A DNA stretch of 64,000 nt from NCBI GenBank assembly GCA_949502235.1, contig CATBDC010000008.1, positions 33,831 through 97,830 on the forward strand, in the 5' to 3' direction. Origin of the DNA: an uncultured Lachnospiraceae bacterium (GTDB taxonomy: Bacteria; Bacillota; Clostridia; Lachnospirales; Lachnospiraceae). Shown piece after piece: positions 52,162 through 61,000 of the stretch. The notes beneath the pieces are model-generated. The model was not told the origin of the DNA, made no database searches, and saw only the letters and a list, made by a program, of their open reading frames with translations. Each line of letters opens with the position of its first letter. Positions within the stretch are counted from its first letter, which is position 1. A program made the position numbers and the translations under genes.

Positions 52162-52896
52162 CTAATCCAATATCATATCATCAACTGTCACAAATTCGAA
52201 CCCCTCCTTCGTAAGAATATCCACAATCCGAAGGGCAGCCTCCACTGAAGAATCGTAGCAGTCGTGTAATAGAATAATATCACCTTCCTCTGCTTCCGTC
52301 ACTACCTTATTTACAATTTCATCTATATTTTCTGTCGTCCAGTCAAGAGGATCAATTGTCCACATAACCGGCAGAACCTCCATTTCAAGCTCCAAATCCT
52401 TCTGCCACACTCCAAAAGGCGGCCTTACATAACGGATATGCTCACCCGTAATTCCAAAGACAATTCTATCTGTCTCATTAATCTCAAAGGCGGCCTCCTC
52501 ATCTGACAGCCTCGTGATATCCACATGGTGGTAGGTGTGATTCCCAATTACATGCCCCTCCTCATAAATCCGCTGCACAAGATCAGGATTCGCCTCCGCA
52601 TATTCGCCGATGAGGAAAAATGTCGCCTTGATCCCCCGCTCCTTAAGGCCGTCAAGAAGCCTGCCCGTACATGCGGCGCTGGGGCCGTCATCAAATGTAA
52701 TGGCAATCTTCGGCGGTTCTATCTCCTCTTTTTCATTTCCCTTTTCCTTCTTTGCCTGTTTCTCCTCTTTTATAATTGTACTGCTCTCTACATCCTGATA
52801 ACTGTTCTTAGAAAATATTCCTCCATATATAAGACTTCCAAACATAAGTATCAGGCACAAAACCTTTATTTCATGGTATCGCCTTCGTCCATTCAA
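52162..52896 (-). CDS. Polysaccharide deacetylase family protein
   Basis: The 244-residue protein has one N-terminal membrane segment (VLCLILMFGSLIYGGIF), a short lysine- and glutamate-rich linker, and a NodB domain. All five NodB motifs are present: AITFDDGPS, GNHTYHHVDIT, RYVRPPFG, TIDPLDW and ILLHD. The metal triad is the aspartate in TFDDG with the two histidines in HTYHH. It probably deacetylates peptidoglycan or another surface glycan outside the membrane. The start is TTG at 52896; an upstream ATG is in another frame. Confidence 0.93.
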   Translation of the reverse strand: MNGRRRYHEIKVLCLILMFGSLIYGGIFSKNSYQDVESSTIIKEEKQAKKEKGNEKEEIEPPKIAITFDDGPSAACTGRLLDGLKERGIKATFFLIGEYAEANPDLVQRIYEEGHVIGNHTYHHVDITRLSDEEAAFEINETDRIVFGITGEHIRYVRPPFGVWQKDLELEMEVLPVMWTIDPLDWTTENIDEIVNKVVTEAEEGDIILLHDCYDSSVEAALRIVDILTKEGFEFVTVDDMILD

Positions 52897-52962
52897 ACCA
52901 CATGGCCCCTTTTTGTTCTTTTCCTCTATATATATGACAGATCTGATCTTTTAAATACTATA

Positions 52963-52991
52963 TTGCACTGCCTAAATTTGCATGATATAAT
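52963..52991 (+). promoter_or_regulatory. Promoter of the MATE gene
   Basis: TTGCAC (52963-52968), 17 bases and a perfect TATAAT (52986-52991), 38 bases upstream of the start. It is the only plus-strand promoter seen in the gap. Confidence 0.78.
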
Positions 52992-53029
52992 AGCCCTTAT
53001 GTTCTAATGATGACAGGAGGTTTACATAT

Positions 53030-54409
53030 ATGACAAAAGTAATAGAACAATCTGAAATGCAGCCGGAAAATAAGATGGGCATTATGCCCGTACCGAAATT
53101 ATTAATTACCATGTCCCTGCCCATGATGCTGTCCATGCTAGTGCAGGCCCTTTATAACATTGTAGACAGCATGTTTGTCGCGAAGTTAAGCGAGGATGCA
53201 CTGACTGCGGTTTCCCTTGCATTCCCGGTACAGACCCTGATGATTTCCATAGCCTCCGGTACCGGCGTGGGCATCAACGCCCTGCTTTCAAGAAACCTGG
53301 GGGAAAAGAATTTTGAAGGCGCCAACAGGGCTGCAAGAAACGGACTCTTTCTTACGATTGTAAGCTGTATGATCTTTGCCGTACTGGGGGGATTCGGTTC
53401 CAGACTGTTTTTTACCCTTCAGACGGATAACCCGGTAATTGTAAAATACGGGACAGAATATATGTCCATTATTACGATTTTCTGCGCCGGAATCTTTTTG
53501 CAGATCACCTTTGAAAGACTGATGCAGTCCACTGGAAAAACCTTTTATAATATGGTCACTCAGGGACTGGGGGCAATTATCAATATTATTTTAGACCCCA
53601 TTATGATTTTCGGACTGTTTGGTTTCCCCAGGCTTGAAGTGGCAGGCGCTGCCATAGCAACCATTACCGGGCAGATCATCGCTGTCTGTCTCTCCATATT
53701 TTTTAACCAGACAAAAAATAAAGAAATCAATATAAGCTTCAGACATTTCCGGCCTCACAGGCAGACCATACTTACCATTTATAAGGTAGGGCTTCCTTCC
53801 ATTGTCATGCAGTCCATAGGTTCTGTCATGACTTTTGGAATGAATAAGATCCTGCTTATGTTTTCTTCCACTGCGGCGGCAGTATTCGGCGTATATTTCA
53901 AGCTCCAGAGCTTTATTTTCATGCCGATTTTCGGCCTCAATAACGGCATGACACCTATCATTGCCTACAACTACGGCGCGCGGAAGAAAAAGCGGATTAC
54001 AGATACCGTTAAGCTGAGTGTCCTGATTTCCGTGTCCATTATGATACTGGGACTGCTCCTTTTCCAGTTTGGCGCAGAATTTCTCCTTAAGAACCTGTTT
54101 GACGCTTCAGACCATATGCTTGAGATCGGCGTCCCGGCTCTTCGGGTTATCAGTATTCCGTTCCCGGTTGCCGGTTTCTGCATCATTGCCGGAAGTGTGT
54201 TCCAGGCGCTGGGAAATGGGGTTTACAGCCTGATTGTTTCCGCCGCAAGACAGCTTGCTGTCCTGCTTCCGGTGGCATTTATATTCGCAAAAATATTCGG
54301 GCTGTCCGCAGTATGGTGGTCCTTCCCCATTGCGGAGATAGCATCTATGATATTGTCCACAATCCTGTTGAGGAGAATATACAGACTGCAGGTGAAACCC
54401 TTAGACTGA
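53030..54409 (+). CDS. MATE family efflux transporter
   Basis: The 459-residue protein has twelve hydrophobic segments. PKLLITMSLPMMLSMLVQAL, YNIVDSMFVAKLSEDALTAV and the second-half repeat GLPSIVMQSIGSVMTFGMNK fit the MepA/NorM branch. GAAIATITGQIIAV is also typical. ACAGGAGG precedes the ATG. It is monocistronic and differs from the MATE protein at 15755-17161 in sequence. Cation-coupled drug export is the usual role. Confidence 0.92.
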   Translation: MTKVIEQSEMQPENKMGIMPVPKLLITMSLPMMLSMLVQALYNIVDSMFVAKLSEDALTAVSLAFPVQTLMISIASGTGVGINALLSRNLGEKNFEGANRAARNGLFLTIVSCMIFAVLGGFGSRLFFTLQTDNPVIVKYGTEYMSIITIFCAGIFLQITFERLMQSTGKTFYNMVTQGLGAIINIILDPIMIFGLFGFPRLEVAGAAIATITGQIIAVCLSIFFNQTKNKEINISFRHFRPHRQTILTIYKVGLPSIVMQSIGSVMTFGMNKILLMFSSTAAAVFGVYFKLQSFIFMPIFGLNNGMTPIIAYNYGARKKKRITDTVKLSVLISVSIMILGLLLFQFGAEFLLKNLFDASDHMLEIGVPALRVISIPFPVAGFCIIAGSVFQALGNGVYSLIVSAARQLAVLLPVAFIFAKIFGLSAVWWSFPIAEIASMILSTILLRRIYRLQVKPLD

Positions 54410-54429
54410 AAATTTCTTATAAAAATTAA

Positions 54430-54537
54430 ACAGCAAAAGCGGAGGATAAAGACAAGGAGTTAGCTAACCAGCTCCGTAAGGCAAAAGCAAAACTTGAGGC
54501 GTTAGGTATTGTAACCGAAAACTTAATAATCGAATAG
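54430..54537 (+). pseudogene. C-terminal remnant of a lost gene
   Basis: A 35-codon frame with no start, bounded by a stop at 54427, ends KELANQLRKAKAKLEALGIV followed by TENLIIE and a stop at 54537. Its Lys/Glu/Leu heptad-like pattern looks like a real protein tail, and its lysine-rich composition resembles mobile-element proteins. I do not recognise the parent. Confidence 0.35.
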
Positions 54538-54561
54538 CAAAAAGCGGCGTACTTAGGAGAA

Positions 54562-54586
54562 GGGGGCGGATAACTATTCCGTCCCC
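54562..54586. repeat. Small GC-rich inverted repeat
   Basis: GGGGGCGGA pairs with TCCGTCCCCC around TAACTAT with one extra base. It may terminate the MATE gene. It shares the CCGTCCCC core with the REP-type repeat at 23738-23823. The rest of the gap 54410-54632 holds only the protein remnant. Confidence 0.5.
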
Positions 54587-54632
54587 CCGGCCGCGCTGTC
54601 ATAAGAAACGCAGCCTGTCGAAAGATTTCTGT

Positions 54633-55196
54633 TCATTTCTTCACGCTCCACCCGAATTTTCCCAAATCTTTTCCAAGTGAGAAATATTCCCCGTGTGAAT
54701 ATGCCAAAAGCCCGGAATCGTTAAGCTCAAACTTCCCGTTTTCTCTCATATATTTCTCATCCGCCTGTACAGCTATGATCTCTGCAAGAAACATATGATG
54801 TGACCCGAGTTCTTTTACTTCGCACACTTTACATTCCAGATTTACCGGACTTTCCTCTATAACAGGAGCAAAGGAAAGCTTTACGGCCTTCCCTCTGGTA
54901 AGCCCTGTTTCCTTCCATTTATCAAAATCCTTCCCAGAGCGCACCCCGCACCAGTCTGCCGCCCGGGCAAGCTTTTCTGTCGTCAGGTTCACGGCAAATT
55001 CCCCGCTTTCACGGAGCATATGATAGGAATACCGCTCCGGCCTTACAGAAATATAAAGCATGGCCGGATTCGTACATACGGTTCCTGTCCACGCTATGGT
55101 AATAATATTGTCATTGCCCTTCTTATCCGCTGTACTCACCATAACTGCCGGGAGGGGATAAAGCATATTCCCCGGCTTCCATACCTGTTTTCCCAT
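54633..55196 (-). CDS. Flavin reductase-like (flavoredoxin type) protein
   Basis: The 187-residue protein matches FMN-binding split-barrel flavin reductases: LYPLPAVMVSTADKKGNDNI, ITIAWTGTVCTNPAMLYISV, RPERYSYHMLRESGEFAVNL and SHHMFLAEI. Such proteins pass electrons between flavins or reduce unidentified substrates in anaerobes. ATG at 55196 has GGAAGGAGAA upstream. It lies 13 bases after the pyrophosphatase gene on the same strand. Confidence 0.9.
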   Translation of the reverse strand: MGKQVWKPGNMLYPLPAVMVSTADKKGNDNIITIAWTGTVCTNPAMLYISVRPERYSYHMLRESGEFAVNLTTEKLARAADWCGVRSGKDFDKWKETGLTRGKAVKLSFAPVIEESPVNLECKVCEVKELGSHHMFLAEIIAVQADEKYMRENGKFELNDSGLLAYSHGEYFSLGKDLGKFGWSVKK

Positions 55197-55209
55197 TTCT
55201 CCTTCCCTC

Positions 55210-56856
55210 CTACTGCTGCAGCGCTGCTACCAGCGCCGGAATCAGCTGCTTCTTTCTGGATACCACGCCTTTTAATATAATCTTCTCGGCGTTTTCCGGC
55301 ACGTCAAATGCCTCTGCAATATTTGCCCTGGCCCCCGTACCGCAGCACAAAAGCTCCGTGGACTCATCCAGAATATCTGTCAGCATGAAATAAATCATCT
55401 GCAGACGATTCTCCTCTAATACCTTTGGCAGATGGTCTGTAAGCTTCTCCTTAATTTCCAGAAGCTCCTCCTTATTCATGGAATTAATCTGCCCTACGCC
55501 GAACACCGTATCATTTACCGTAAACTGCTTAAAATCCTGGAAACAGATTTCCTCGGCGCTCTTTCCCTTCATGCTGCTTCCTGCGTTGAACATCTCCCGC
55601 GCCATATCCTCCAGATTAATCTCTGCTAACGCGGCAAGCTTTTTGGCAACCTTCTCATCAAGGGCCGTGCAGGTGGGAGAACGGAACAAAAGAGTGTCGG
55701 AAATAATCGCCGCACAGAGAAGCCCCGCAATCTTTTTGGAAATTTTGACCCCTGCCTCCTCATACATCTGAAAAACAATGGTTGCCGTACAGCCCACCGG
55801 CTGATTCCTGAAAAATACCGGTCCGAGAGTCTCAATATTTCCAAGCCTGTGATGATCAATAATCTCCACAATCTCTGCCTCTTCGATTCCGCCTACTGCC
55901 TGGGACTTTTCATTGTGGTCTACCAGTATGACCTTCTTCTTACTGGAATTCATAAAACGGCGTCTGGAAATAAATCCCTTAAACCTTCCGTGCCGGTCTA
56001 AAATCGGAAAATCACGGTACTTTTTCTTTGTCATGATTTCTTTAATATCATCCACATAGTCACTCATCCGGAAGGTGGTAAGAGGCCCCTTGCTCATAAA
56101 ATATTTTACCGGAATACTCTGATTAATCAGACGCACAGCCGTAAATGTGTCATAAGGAGTACGGATAACTACCATACTCTGCTCCTCTGCCTTCTTAAGA
56201 AGCTCATCAGGTACCTGCGCGTCATGGCACACGATCAGGCAGCTGGCATCAATGTCCACGGCGCACGCCTGAGCCTCATACCGGTTGCCTACGATTACCA
56301 GGTCATCCTTCTCAATAAACTCCTCCATAAGCTGCGCATTTGACGCGCCGATAGTCACCTTGCCCTTTGTGAACTGCCCGTGCTCATTTCCTACAAGCAT
56401 GGTCCCTTTCAAAGTATTCACAATATTCTTATACTGGGTCTTTGCCTCCGCCAGGATATGGTTATCGTGCACATCCATGTAGGACTTTGCAATGTCGCCG
56501 GTAGAAATCACGCCCTCCAGCTCCCCGTCCTTTACAACCGGTATGGTCTTTACCTGATTCTCCTTCATCTTTGCCCAGGTATCTTTAATAGAAATATTCG
56601 GGTCAACCCCCTCGATTTTATGTATGTCAATGTCCTTTACCTGGAGCTTTACATTCGATAACAGAGACGGCGCCTCTATCTTAAAGCGCTTCAGGACATA
56701 GGCGGTTTCCTCATTAATCTGCCCAGCCCTTCTGGCCTCATATTCATTTCCTGTTATTTTATGCTTAAGCTGTGCATAGGCAATCGCCGAACAGATGGAA
56801 TCCGTATCCGGATTCTTATGTCCTACAACATACACCTTTCCTGCCTTGTTTCCCAT
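55210..56856 (-). CDS. ppaC: Family II Mn-dependent inorganic pyrophosphatase with CBS and DRTGG domains
   Basis: The 548-residue enzyme hydrolyses pyrophosphate. The DHH catalytic core is split: VVGHKNPDTDSICSAIAYA at the N-terminus, then CBS1 (KTIPVVKDGELEGVISTGDI), a DRTGG domain (about 130-240), CBS2 (RDFPILDRHGRFKGFISRRR), then the rest of the core with ILVDHNE, IIDHHRLGN and AAIISDTLLFRSPTCT. The C-terminal DHHA2 domain ends the protein. This architecture and length match adenine-nucleotide-regulated CBS-PPases of Clostridia. ATG at 56856 has AGGTG upstream. Confidence 0.95.
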   Translation of the reverse strand: MGNKAGKVYVVGHKNPDTDSICSAIAYAQLKHKITGNEYEARRAGQINEETAYVLKRFKIEAPSLLSNVKLQVKDIDIHKIEGVDPNISIKDTWAKMKENQVKTIPVVKDGELEGVISTGDIAKSYMDVHDNHILAEAKTQYKNIVNTLKGTMLVGNEHGQFTKGKVTIGASNAQLMEEFIEKDDLVIVGNRYEAQACAVDIDASCLIVCHDAQVPDELLKKAEEQSMVVIRTPYDTFTAVRLINQSIPVKYFMSKGPLTTFRMSDYVDDIKEIMTKKKYRDFPILDRHGRFKGFISRRRFMNSSKKKVILVDHNEKSQAVGGIEEAEIVEIIDHHRLGNIETLGPVFFRNQPVGCTATIVFQMYEEAGVKISKKIAGLLCAAIISDTLLFRSPTCTALDEKVAKKLAALAEINLEDMAREMFNAGSSMKGKSAEEICFQDFKQFTVNDTVFGVGQINSMNKEELLEIKEKLTDHLPKVLEENRLQMIYFMLTDILDESTELLCCGTGARANIAEAFDVPENAEKIILKGVVSRKKQLIPALVAALQQ

Positions 56857-56947
56857 ATTTTCACCTCATATTAACATTATTTAAATTTAGATTGCCATTT
56901 TTTTGTACATTCGTCAACCTAAATTTCGGAAAATCTCTATATTTTCT

Positions 56948-56976
56948 TTGAATAACCGGAAATTATGTGCTATACT
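56948..56976 (+). promoter_or_regulatory. Promoter of the S1-domain gene
   Basis: TTGAAT (56948-56953), a 17-base gap and TATACT (56971-56976), with the start codon 43 bases downstream. Confidence 0.75.
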
Positions 56977-57019
56977 ATCCTCGTATGTACAAGTCTAAGG
57001 ATTCAGGAAGGGAATTGCA

Positions 57020-57718
57020 ATGAGTGAAGAATTATTACAAGAAGAAACAAAAGCAGCAGAATCTGCTGAAGAGATGACAATGGCAGATTTAGAAGAGCAT
57101 TTTGATGATGCAAATCCATGGAATGTGGTAAAAGATTACATGGAAAAGAAAACCGTGCTCCCCGTAAAGGTTGAGGGCATTGTAAACGGCGGCGCTATCG
57201 CTATGGTAGAGGGACTGCGGGGATTCATTCCTGCATCCAAGCTGTCCTTGTCCTATATTGAGGATCTGGAAACCTATCTTCTTAAGGATATCGAGGTACA
57301 GGTCATTGACGCAGACCAGGCAAACGGCCGCCTCGTTCTCTCCGCACGGGAGATCTTAAAGGAAAAGGAAAGAAAAGCGCTGGAGGAGAAGATTGCCAAT
57401 GTAAAGGTTGGAAGCGTAACCACCGGTACTGTTGAGACGCTCCAGAATTACGGCGCATTTGTCCGCCTAAGCGATGGGCTCTCCGGCCTGGTACATGTAT
57501 CCCAGATAAGCCAGAAGCGTATCAAGGCTCCTAAGGATGTCCTTAAGGTTGGTGACGAAGTGTCTGTTAAAATCATCGGCGTAAAGGATGGAAAGATCAG
57601 CCTTAGCATGAAGGCTCTTGAAGAGGTTCATGAAGAGCCGGTGGAAAGAGTAGAGCTTCCAAAATCAGAGAGGATTGGAACAAGCCTCGGAGATCTGTTT
57701 AAGAATATTAAGCTGTAA
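57020..57718 (+). CDS. S1 RNA-binding domain protein (short ribosomal S1-like)
   Basis: The 232-residue protein has an acidic N-terminal ~35 residues and two S1 domains: about 45-105 (VKVEGIVNGGAIAMVEGLRG, FIPASKLSLSYIEDL) and about 125-195 (GTVETLQNYGAFVRLSDGLS, GLVHVSQISQKRIKAPKDVL). It is a short S1-like protein found in Firmicutes rather than a full S1 or IspH fusion. AGGAAGGGAATTGCA precedes the ATG. The stop codon is two bases before the palindromic element at 57721. Confidence 0.92.
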   Translation: MSEELLQEETKAAESAEEMTMADLEEHFDDANPWNVVKDYMEKKTVLPVKVEGIVNGGAIAMVEGLRGFIPASKLSLSYIEDLETYLLKDIEVQVIDADQANGRLVLSAREILKEKERKALEEKIANVKVGSVTTGTVETLQNYGAFVRLSDGLSGLVHVSQISQKRIKAPKDVLKVGDEVSVKIIGVKDGKISLSMKALEEVHEEPVERVELPKSERIGTSLGDLFKNIKL

Positions 57719-57720
57719 AG

Positions 57721-58203
57721 TTTCCACCTGTACGGTTGGAATATCGTTCGAGGGACGGCAATTCGGGGCAGTTCTTCCCCACGCAGGCAGGGCAGCGCTA
57801 CGGTGAGCTAACGACTAACTTCGACTAAGGAATTCAGGAGAGCCTTCATTCCTAAGTCTTCGTAAGTCGTGGATCTCACCTTCGCTAAGAGCGCCCTTTT
57901 AGCGCCTGCTTAGGGGAAGAATTGCCCCGAACTGCCTGTAACCGAAAAAATCTCCATCTGTGCTGTTGAAACATTATTTTCGATGCACAGGCAGTTTTAA
58001 GATGCCCTTCCTATAAGCAGACATCAGGGGGCGTTTTTAACGAAGGTGAAATCCACCGCTTATGAAGACTTAGGAGTGAAGGCTCTCCTGAACTCCTTAG
58101 CCTTCGTTAGCGGTTAGTTCACCGGAGTGCTGCCCAGTCTGCGTTAGGAAGGGCATCTTAAAACTGCCGTCCGCCGAATATTATTCCAACCGTACAAATG
58201 GAA
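57721..58203. repeat. Palindromic repeat element, complete copy (copy B)
   Basis: A 483-base non-coding element between convergent genes. Ends at 57722-57760 and 58165-58203 are 39-base inverted repeats with 32 matching positions, beginning TTCCACCTGTACGGTTGGAA. Inside are two large hairpins: 57759-57936, closed by GGGGCAGTTCTTCCCC/GGGGAAGAATTGCCCC, and 57990-58168, closed by GATGCCCTTCC/GGAAGGGCATC. A linker with ATCTGTGCTGTTGAAA, itself similar to the outer ends, joins them. Each hairpin tip is a 79-base module (57802-57880 minus, 58045-58123 plus). No protein is encoded. It may be a MITE-like mobile element and also a bidirectional terminator. Confidence 0.88.
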
Positions 58204-60109
58204 TTTTCTCCATCTCCTCTATCCACAATGCACCGCATGCATCGCTTGGCATCCTCCAGTCTCCTCTGGGTGAGAGCGCCACCGTACCCACCTTCGGCCC
58301 ATCGGGCAGGCAGGAGCGTTTAAACTGCTGGCTGAAAAATCTCCGGTAAAAGGTTTTAAGCCATTTATAAATCACCTTATCCTCATATTCCCCTGCAAAT
58401 GCAAGCCTTGCAAGCCGGTAAATCTTCTCCGGCGGATACCCGAAACGAAGCATATAGTAAAGGTAAAAATCATGCAGCTCATAAGGCCCTACCAGATCCT
58501 CTGTTTTCTGGGCTATCTCGCCGTCCTTTGGCGGAAGCAGCTCCGGGCTTACCGGCGTATCAAGCACGTCATACAGAACCTTCTTAAGCTCCCCGTCCCC
58601 GCATGCATCTGCATAATAATGAACCAGATGCCTGACAAGAGTTTTGGGAACAGAGGCATTTACCCCGTACATGGACATATGATCCCCGTTATAGGTTGCC
58701 CACCCGAGGGCCAGCTCCGACATATCCCCGGTTCCGATAGCAAGCCCTCCCGTCTGGTTTGCAATATCCATCAGCACCTGGGTCCGCTCCCTGGCCTGGG
58801 CATTTTCGAAGGTAACACTGTGATCCTCCGGGTCATGCCCGATATCCTTAAAATGAGCAAGCACTGACTCCCTGATGGGAACCTCCCTAAGCTCTGCCCC
58901 CAGGCTTACGGACATCCTGCAGGCATTCTGGTAGGTTCTGTCCGTGGTGCCAAAACAGGGCATGGTTACCGCTGTAATTCTTTTTCGTTCCATTCCAAGC
59001 ATGTCAAAGGCTTTGGCCGTCACAAGAAGGGCAAGGGTAGAATCAAGCCCCCCGGAAATACCCACGACAGCGCTCCCTGCCCCTGTATGTGCCAGACGCT
59101 TCTTAAGCCCCATGGCCTGTATGGTAAGAATCTCCTCGCAGCGCTTCGCGCGCTTAACTCCCGATTCCGGTACAAAGGGGCGGGAAGAAATCTTACGTGT
59201 CAGCGCCGTCTCTTCTGCCTTTATGGAAAAAGGAATCCGGGGAAGCCTGTGCCCGCCCGCTGTCTGAAAGGTAGTATTTTTTCTCCGTTCACTAATCATC
59301 CTCTGTATGTCAATCTCTGAATAAATGACTCCGTTTTCAAATCGTTTTCCCTCCGAAAGCACCGTCCCGTTCTCGGCAATCAGATTATGGCCGCCGAATA
59401 CCAGATCTGTCGTAGATTCCCCCTCCCCGGCATTGGCATACACGTACCCGCAGATAAGCCTTGCCGACTGGCCGGAAATCAGGCTTTTTCTATACTCCTC
59501 TTTCCCGATAGTCTCATCGCTTGCGGAGCAGTTTACGATAATCACCGCGCCCTCTCTCGCCGCCTCAATACTGGGCGGTACCGGTGACCACACATCCTCG
59601 CAGATCTCCGCAGACACAATCAGGGAATCCATTTCCCCTGCCTCAAAAAGGAGCCTGGGTCCAAAGGGAATCCGATCCCCGTCAAAGAGAAGCTCTCCCG
59701 CTTCCTTTGGGCCGGCTGAAAACTGGCGCATCTCATAGAATTCTCCGTAATTAGGCAGGAAGCTCTTTGTCGTAAGCCCCAGGATCCTGCCGTCATTTAA
59801 TGCTGCCGCCACATTATAGAGCTCCCCGTCCGCGGCAACCGGCGCTCCCACAAAGATAAGCCCGTCCTTTCCCTTTGTATGCTCTGCGATAACATGCAGA
59901 GCCTCTCTTGCCTTCGAAAGAAGAAGCTCCTGTGTAAACAAATCCCCGCAGGTATATCCTGTAATGCACAGCTCGGGAAATACTATAATCTTTGCCCCCT
60001 CTCTCACCGTCTCATCAATTTTCCTGCATATCTGCTCCGTATTATAGGCCACATCCGCCACCCGGATATCCGGGGTTACTGCCGCCACCTTAACAAATCC
60101 ATGCTTCAT
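58181..60109 (-). CDS. nadE: Glutamine-dependent NAD(+) synthase
   Basis: The 642-residue two-domain enzyme makes NAD from deamido-NAD, glutamine and ATP. The N-terminal nitrilase domain has the glutamate in FPELCITGYTCGDL and the catalytic cysteine in VNCSASDETIG. The synthase domain has the P-loop GISGGLDSTLALL, then TGDMSELALGWATYNGDHMS. The length is normal for clostridial NadE. The last six residues and stop (PFVRLE) are read from the end of the repeat element at 57721-58203. Its normal tail was probably replaced, with the core untouched. ATG at 60109 follows AAGGA. Confidence 0.95.
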   Translation of the reverse strand: MKHGFVKVAAVTPDIRVADVAYNTEQICRKIDETVREGAKIIVFPELCITGYTCGDLFTQELLLSKAREALHVIAEHTKGKDGLIFVGAPVAADGELYNVAAALNDGRILGLTTKSFLPNYGEFYEMRQFSAGPKEAGELLFDGDRIPFGPRLLFEAGEMDSLIVSAEICEDVWSPVPPSIEAAREGAVIIVNCSASDETIGKEEYRKSLISGQSARLICGYVYANAGEGESTTDLVFGGHNLIAENGTVLSEGKRFENGVIYSEIDIQRMISERRKNTTFQTAGGHRLPRIPFSIKAEETALTRKISSRPFVPESGVKRAKRCEEILTIQAMGLKKRLAHTGAGSAVVGISGGLDSTLALLVTAKAFDMLGMERKRITAVTMPCFGTTDRTYQNACRMSVSLGAELREVPIRESVLAHFKDIGHDPEDHSVTFENAQARERTQVLMDIANQTGGLAIGTGDMSELALGWATYNGDHMSMYGVNASVPKTLVRHLVHYYADACGDGELKKVLYDVLDTPVSPELLPPKDGEIAQKTEDLVGPYELHDFYLYYMLRFGYPPEKIYRLARLAFAGEYEDKVIYKWLKTFYRRFFSQQFKRSCLPDGPKVGTVALSPRGDWRMPSDACGALWIEEMEKIPFVRLE

Positions 60110-60124
60110 ATTCCTTACCGTCCC

Positions 60125-61000
60125 CTATCTGCTTCTTTTTATGATTCTCTTCAAATCCTCCACTGTATAATGATAAGCCGTATTGCAGAAGTGACACTTT
60201 ACCTCAATGTTCTTCCCGTCCTCAATCATTTCCTGGATATCCTTCCTGCCGATACTTACCACTGCCTGCTCCACTCGTTCCTTGGAACAGTTACAGTAAA
60301 ATCTCGTATCCATAGTATCTGTAATCTCTAAGCCAAGGTTTCCAAGGAGGGCATCCAAAAGCTGCTCCGGCGTATATCCCTTATCCAAAAGGGCTGTCAC
60401 GGAGGTTACATTTTTCAGATTTTCCTCCAGCTGTCTTATCATCTCTTCCTTTGCAAAGGGCATAAGCTGGATAATAAATCCGCCCGCGCACTTCACCGTG
60501 TTATTCTTCTCCATCAGAACCCCTAAGCCTACCGTGGACGGAATCTGCTCCGAATTGGCAAAATAATAGGTCAGATCCTCTGCAATCTCACTGCTTACGA
60601 GAACTGTCTGGCCGGAGTACGGCTCCTTAAGTCCCATGTCCTTAATCACCTGCAGAAGCCCGACACCTACGGCGCCGCCCACGTCAAGCTTCCCGTTCTT
60701 CGGGGGCAGAATTACATCCGGGTTTAACACATACCCCTTTACATCCCCATGGCTGTCTGCCGTCACCGTAATTCCCCCGAGAGGGCCGCCTGACCGGATC
60801 TGCAGTGTCAGCATATCCGTATCATTTTTCATCATGCTTCCCATCATGGCTCCCGCTGTCAGAAGACGCCCCAGGGCCGCAGTGGCCACCGGGCTTGTCC
60901 CGTGGCGCCTCCTCGCCTCCTCCACAAGGGCTCCTGTTGTCGCGGCAAAGGCTCTCGCCTGCCCGTCCGCCGCTGTCGCTCTCACGATATAATCCTTCAT
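60125..61000 (-). CDS. hslO: Redox-regulated chaperone Hsp33
   Basis: The 291-residue chaperone has the Hsp33 N-terminal domain (DYIVRATAADGQARAFAATT, TAALGRLLTAGAMMGSMMK) and the C-terminal zinc switch RFYCNCSKERVEQAVVSIG with VKCHFCNTAYHY. These provide the four cysteines that release zinc on oxidation and activate holdase function. Its ATG overlaps the methyltransferase stop by four bases, and nadE follows after 15 bases. The operon context is common in clostridia. Confidence 0.96.
   Translation of the reverse strand: MKDYIVRATAADGQARAFAATTGALVEEARRRHGTSPVATAALGRLLTAGAMMGSMMKNDTDMLTLQIRSGGPLGGITVTADSHGDVKGYVLNPDVILPPKNGKLDVGGAVGVGLLQVIKDMGLKEPYSGQTVLVSSEIAEDLTYYFANSEQIPSTVGLGVLMEKNNTVKCAGGFIIQLMPFAKEEMIRQLEENLKNVTSVTALLDKGYTPEQLLDALLGNLGLEITDTMDTRFYCNCSKERVEQAVVSIGRKDIQEMIEDGKNIEVKCHFCNTAYHYTVEDLKRIIKRSR

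Noticed and set aside
57721..58203. Riboswitch or attenuator between the S1 and nadE genes
   Set aside because: The neighbours converge, so neither has this element as a leader; copies elsewhere lie in unrelated contexts and both orientations.
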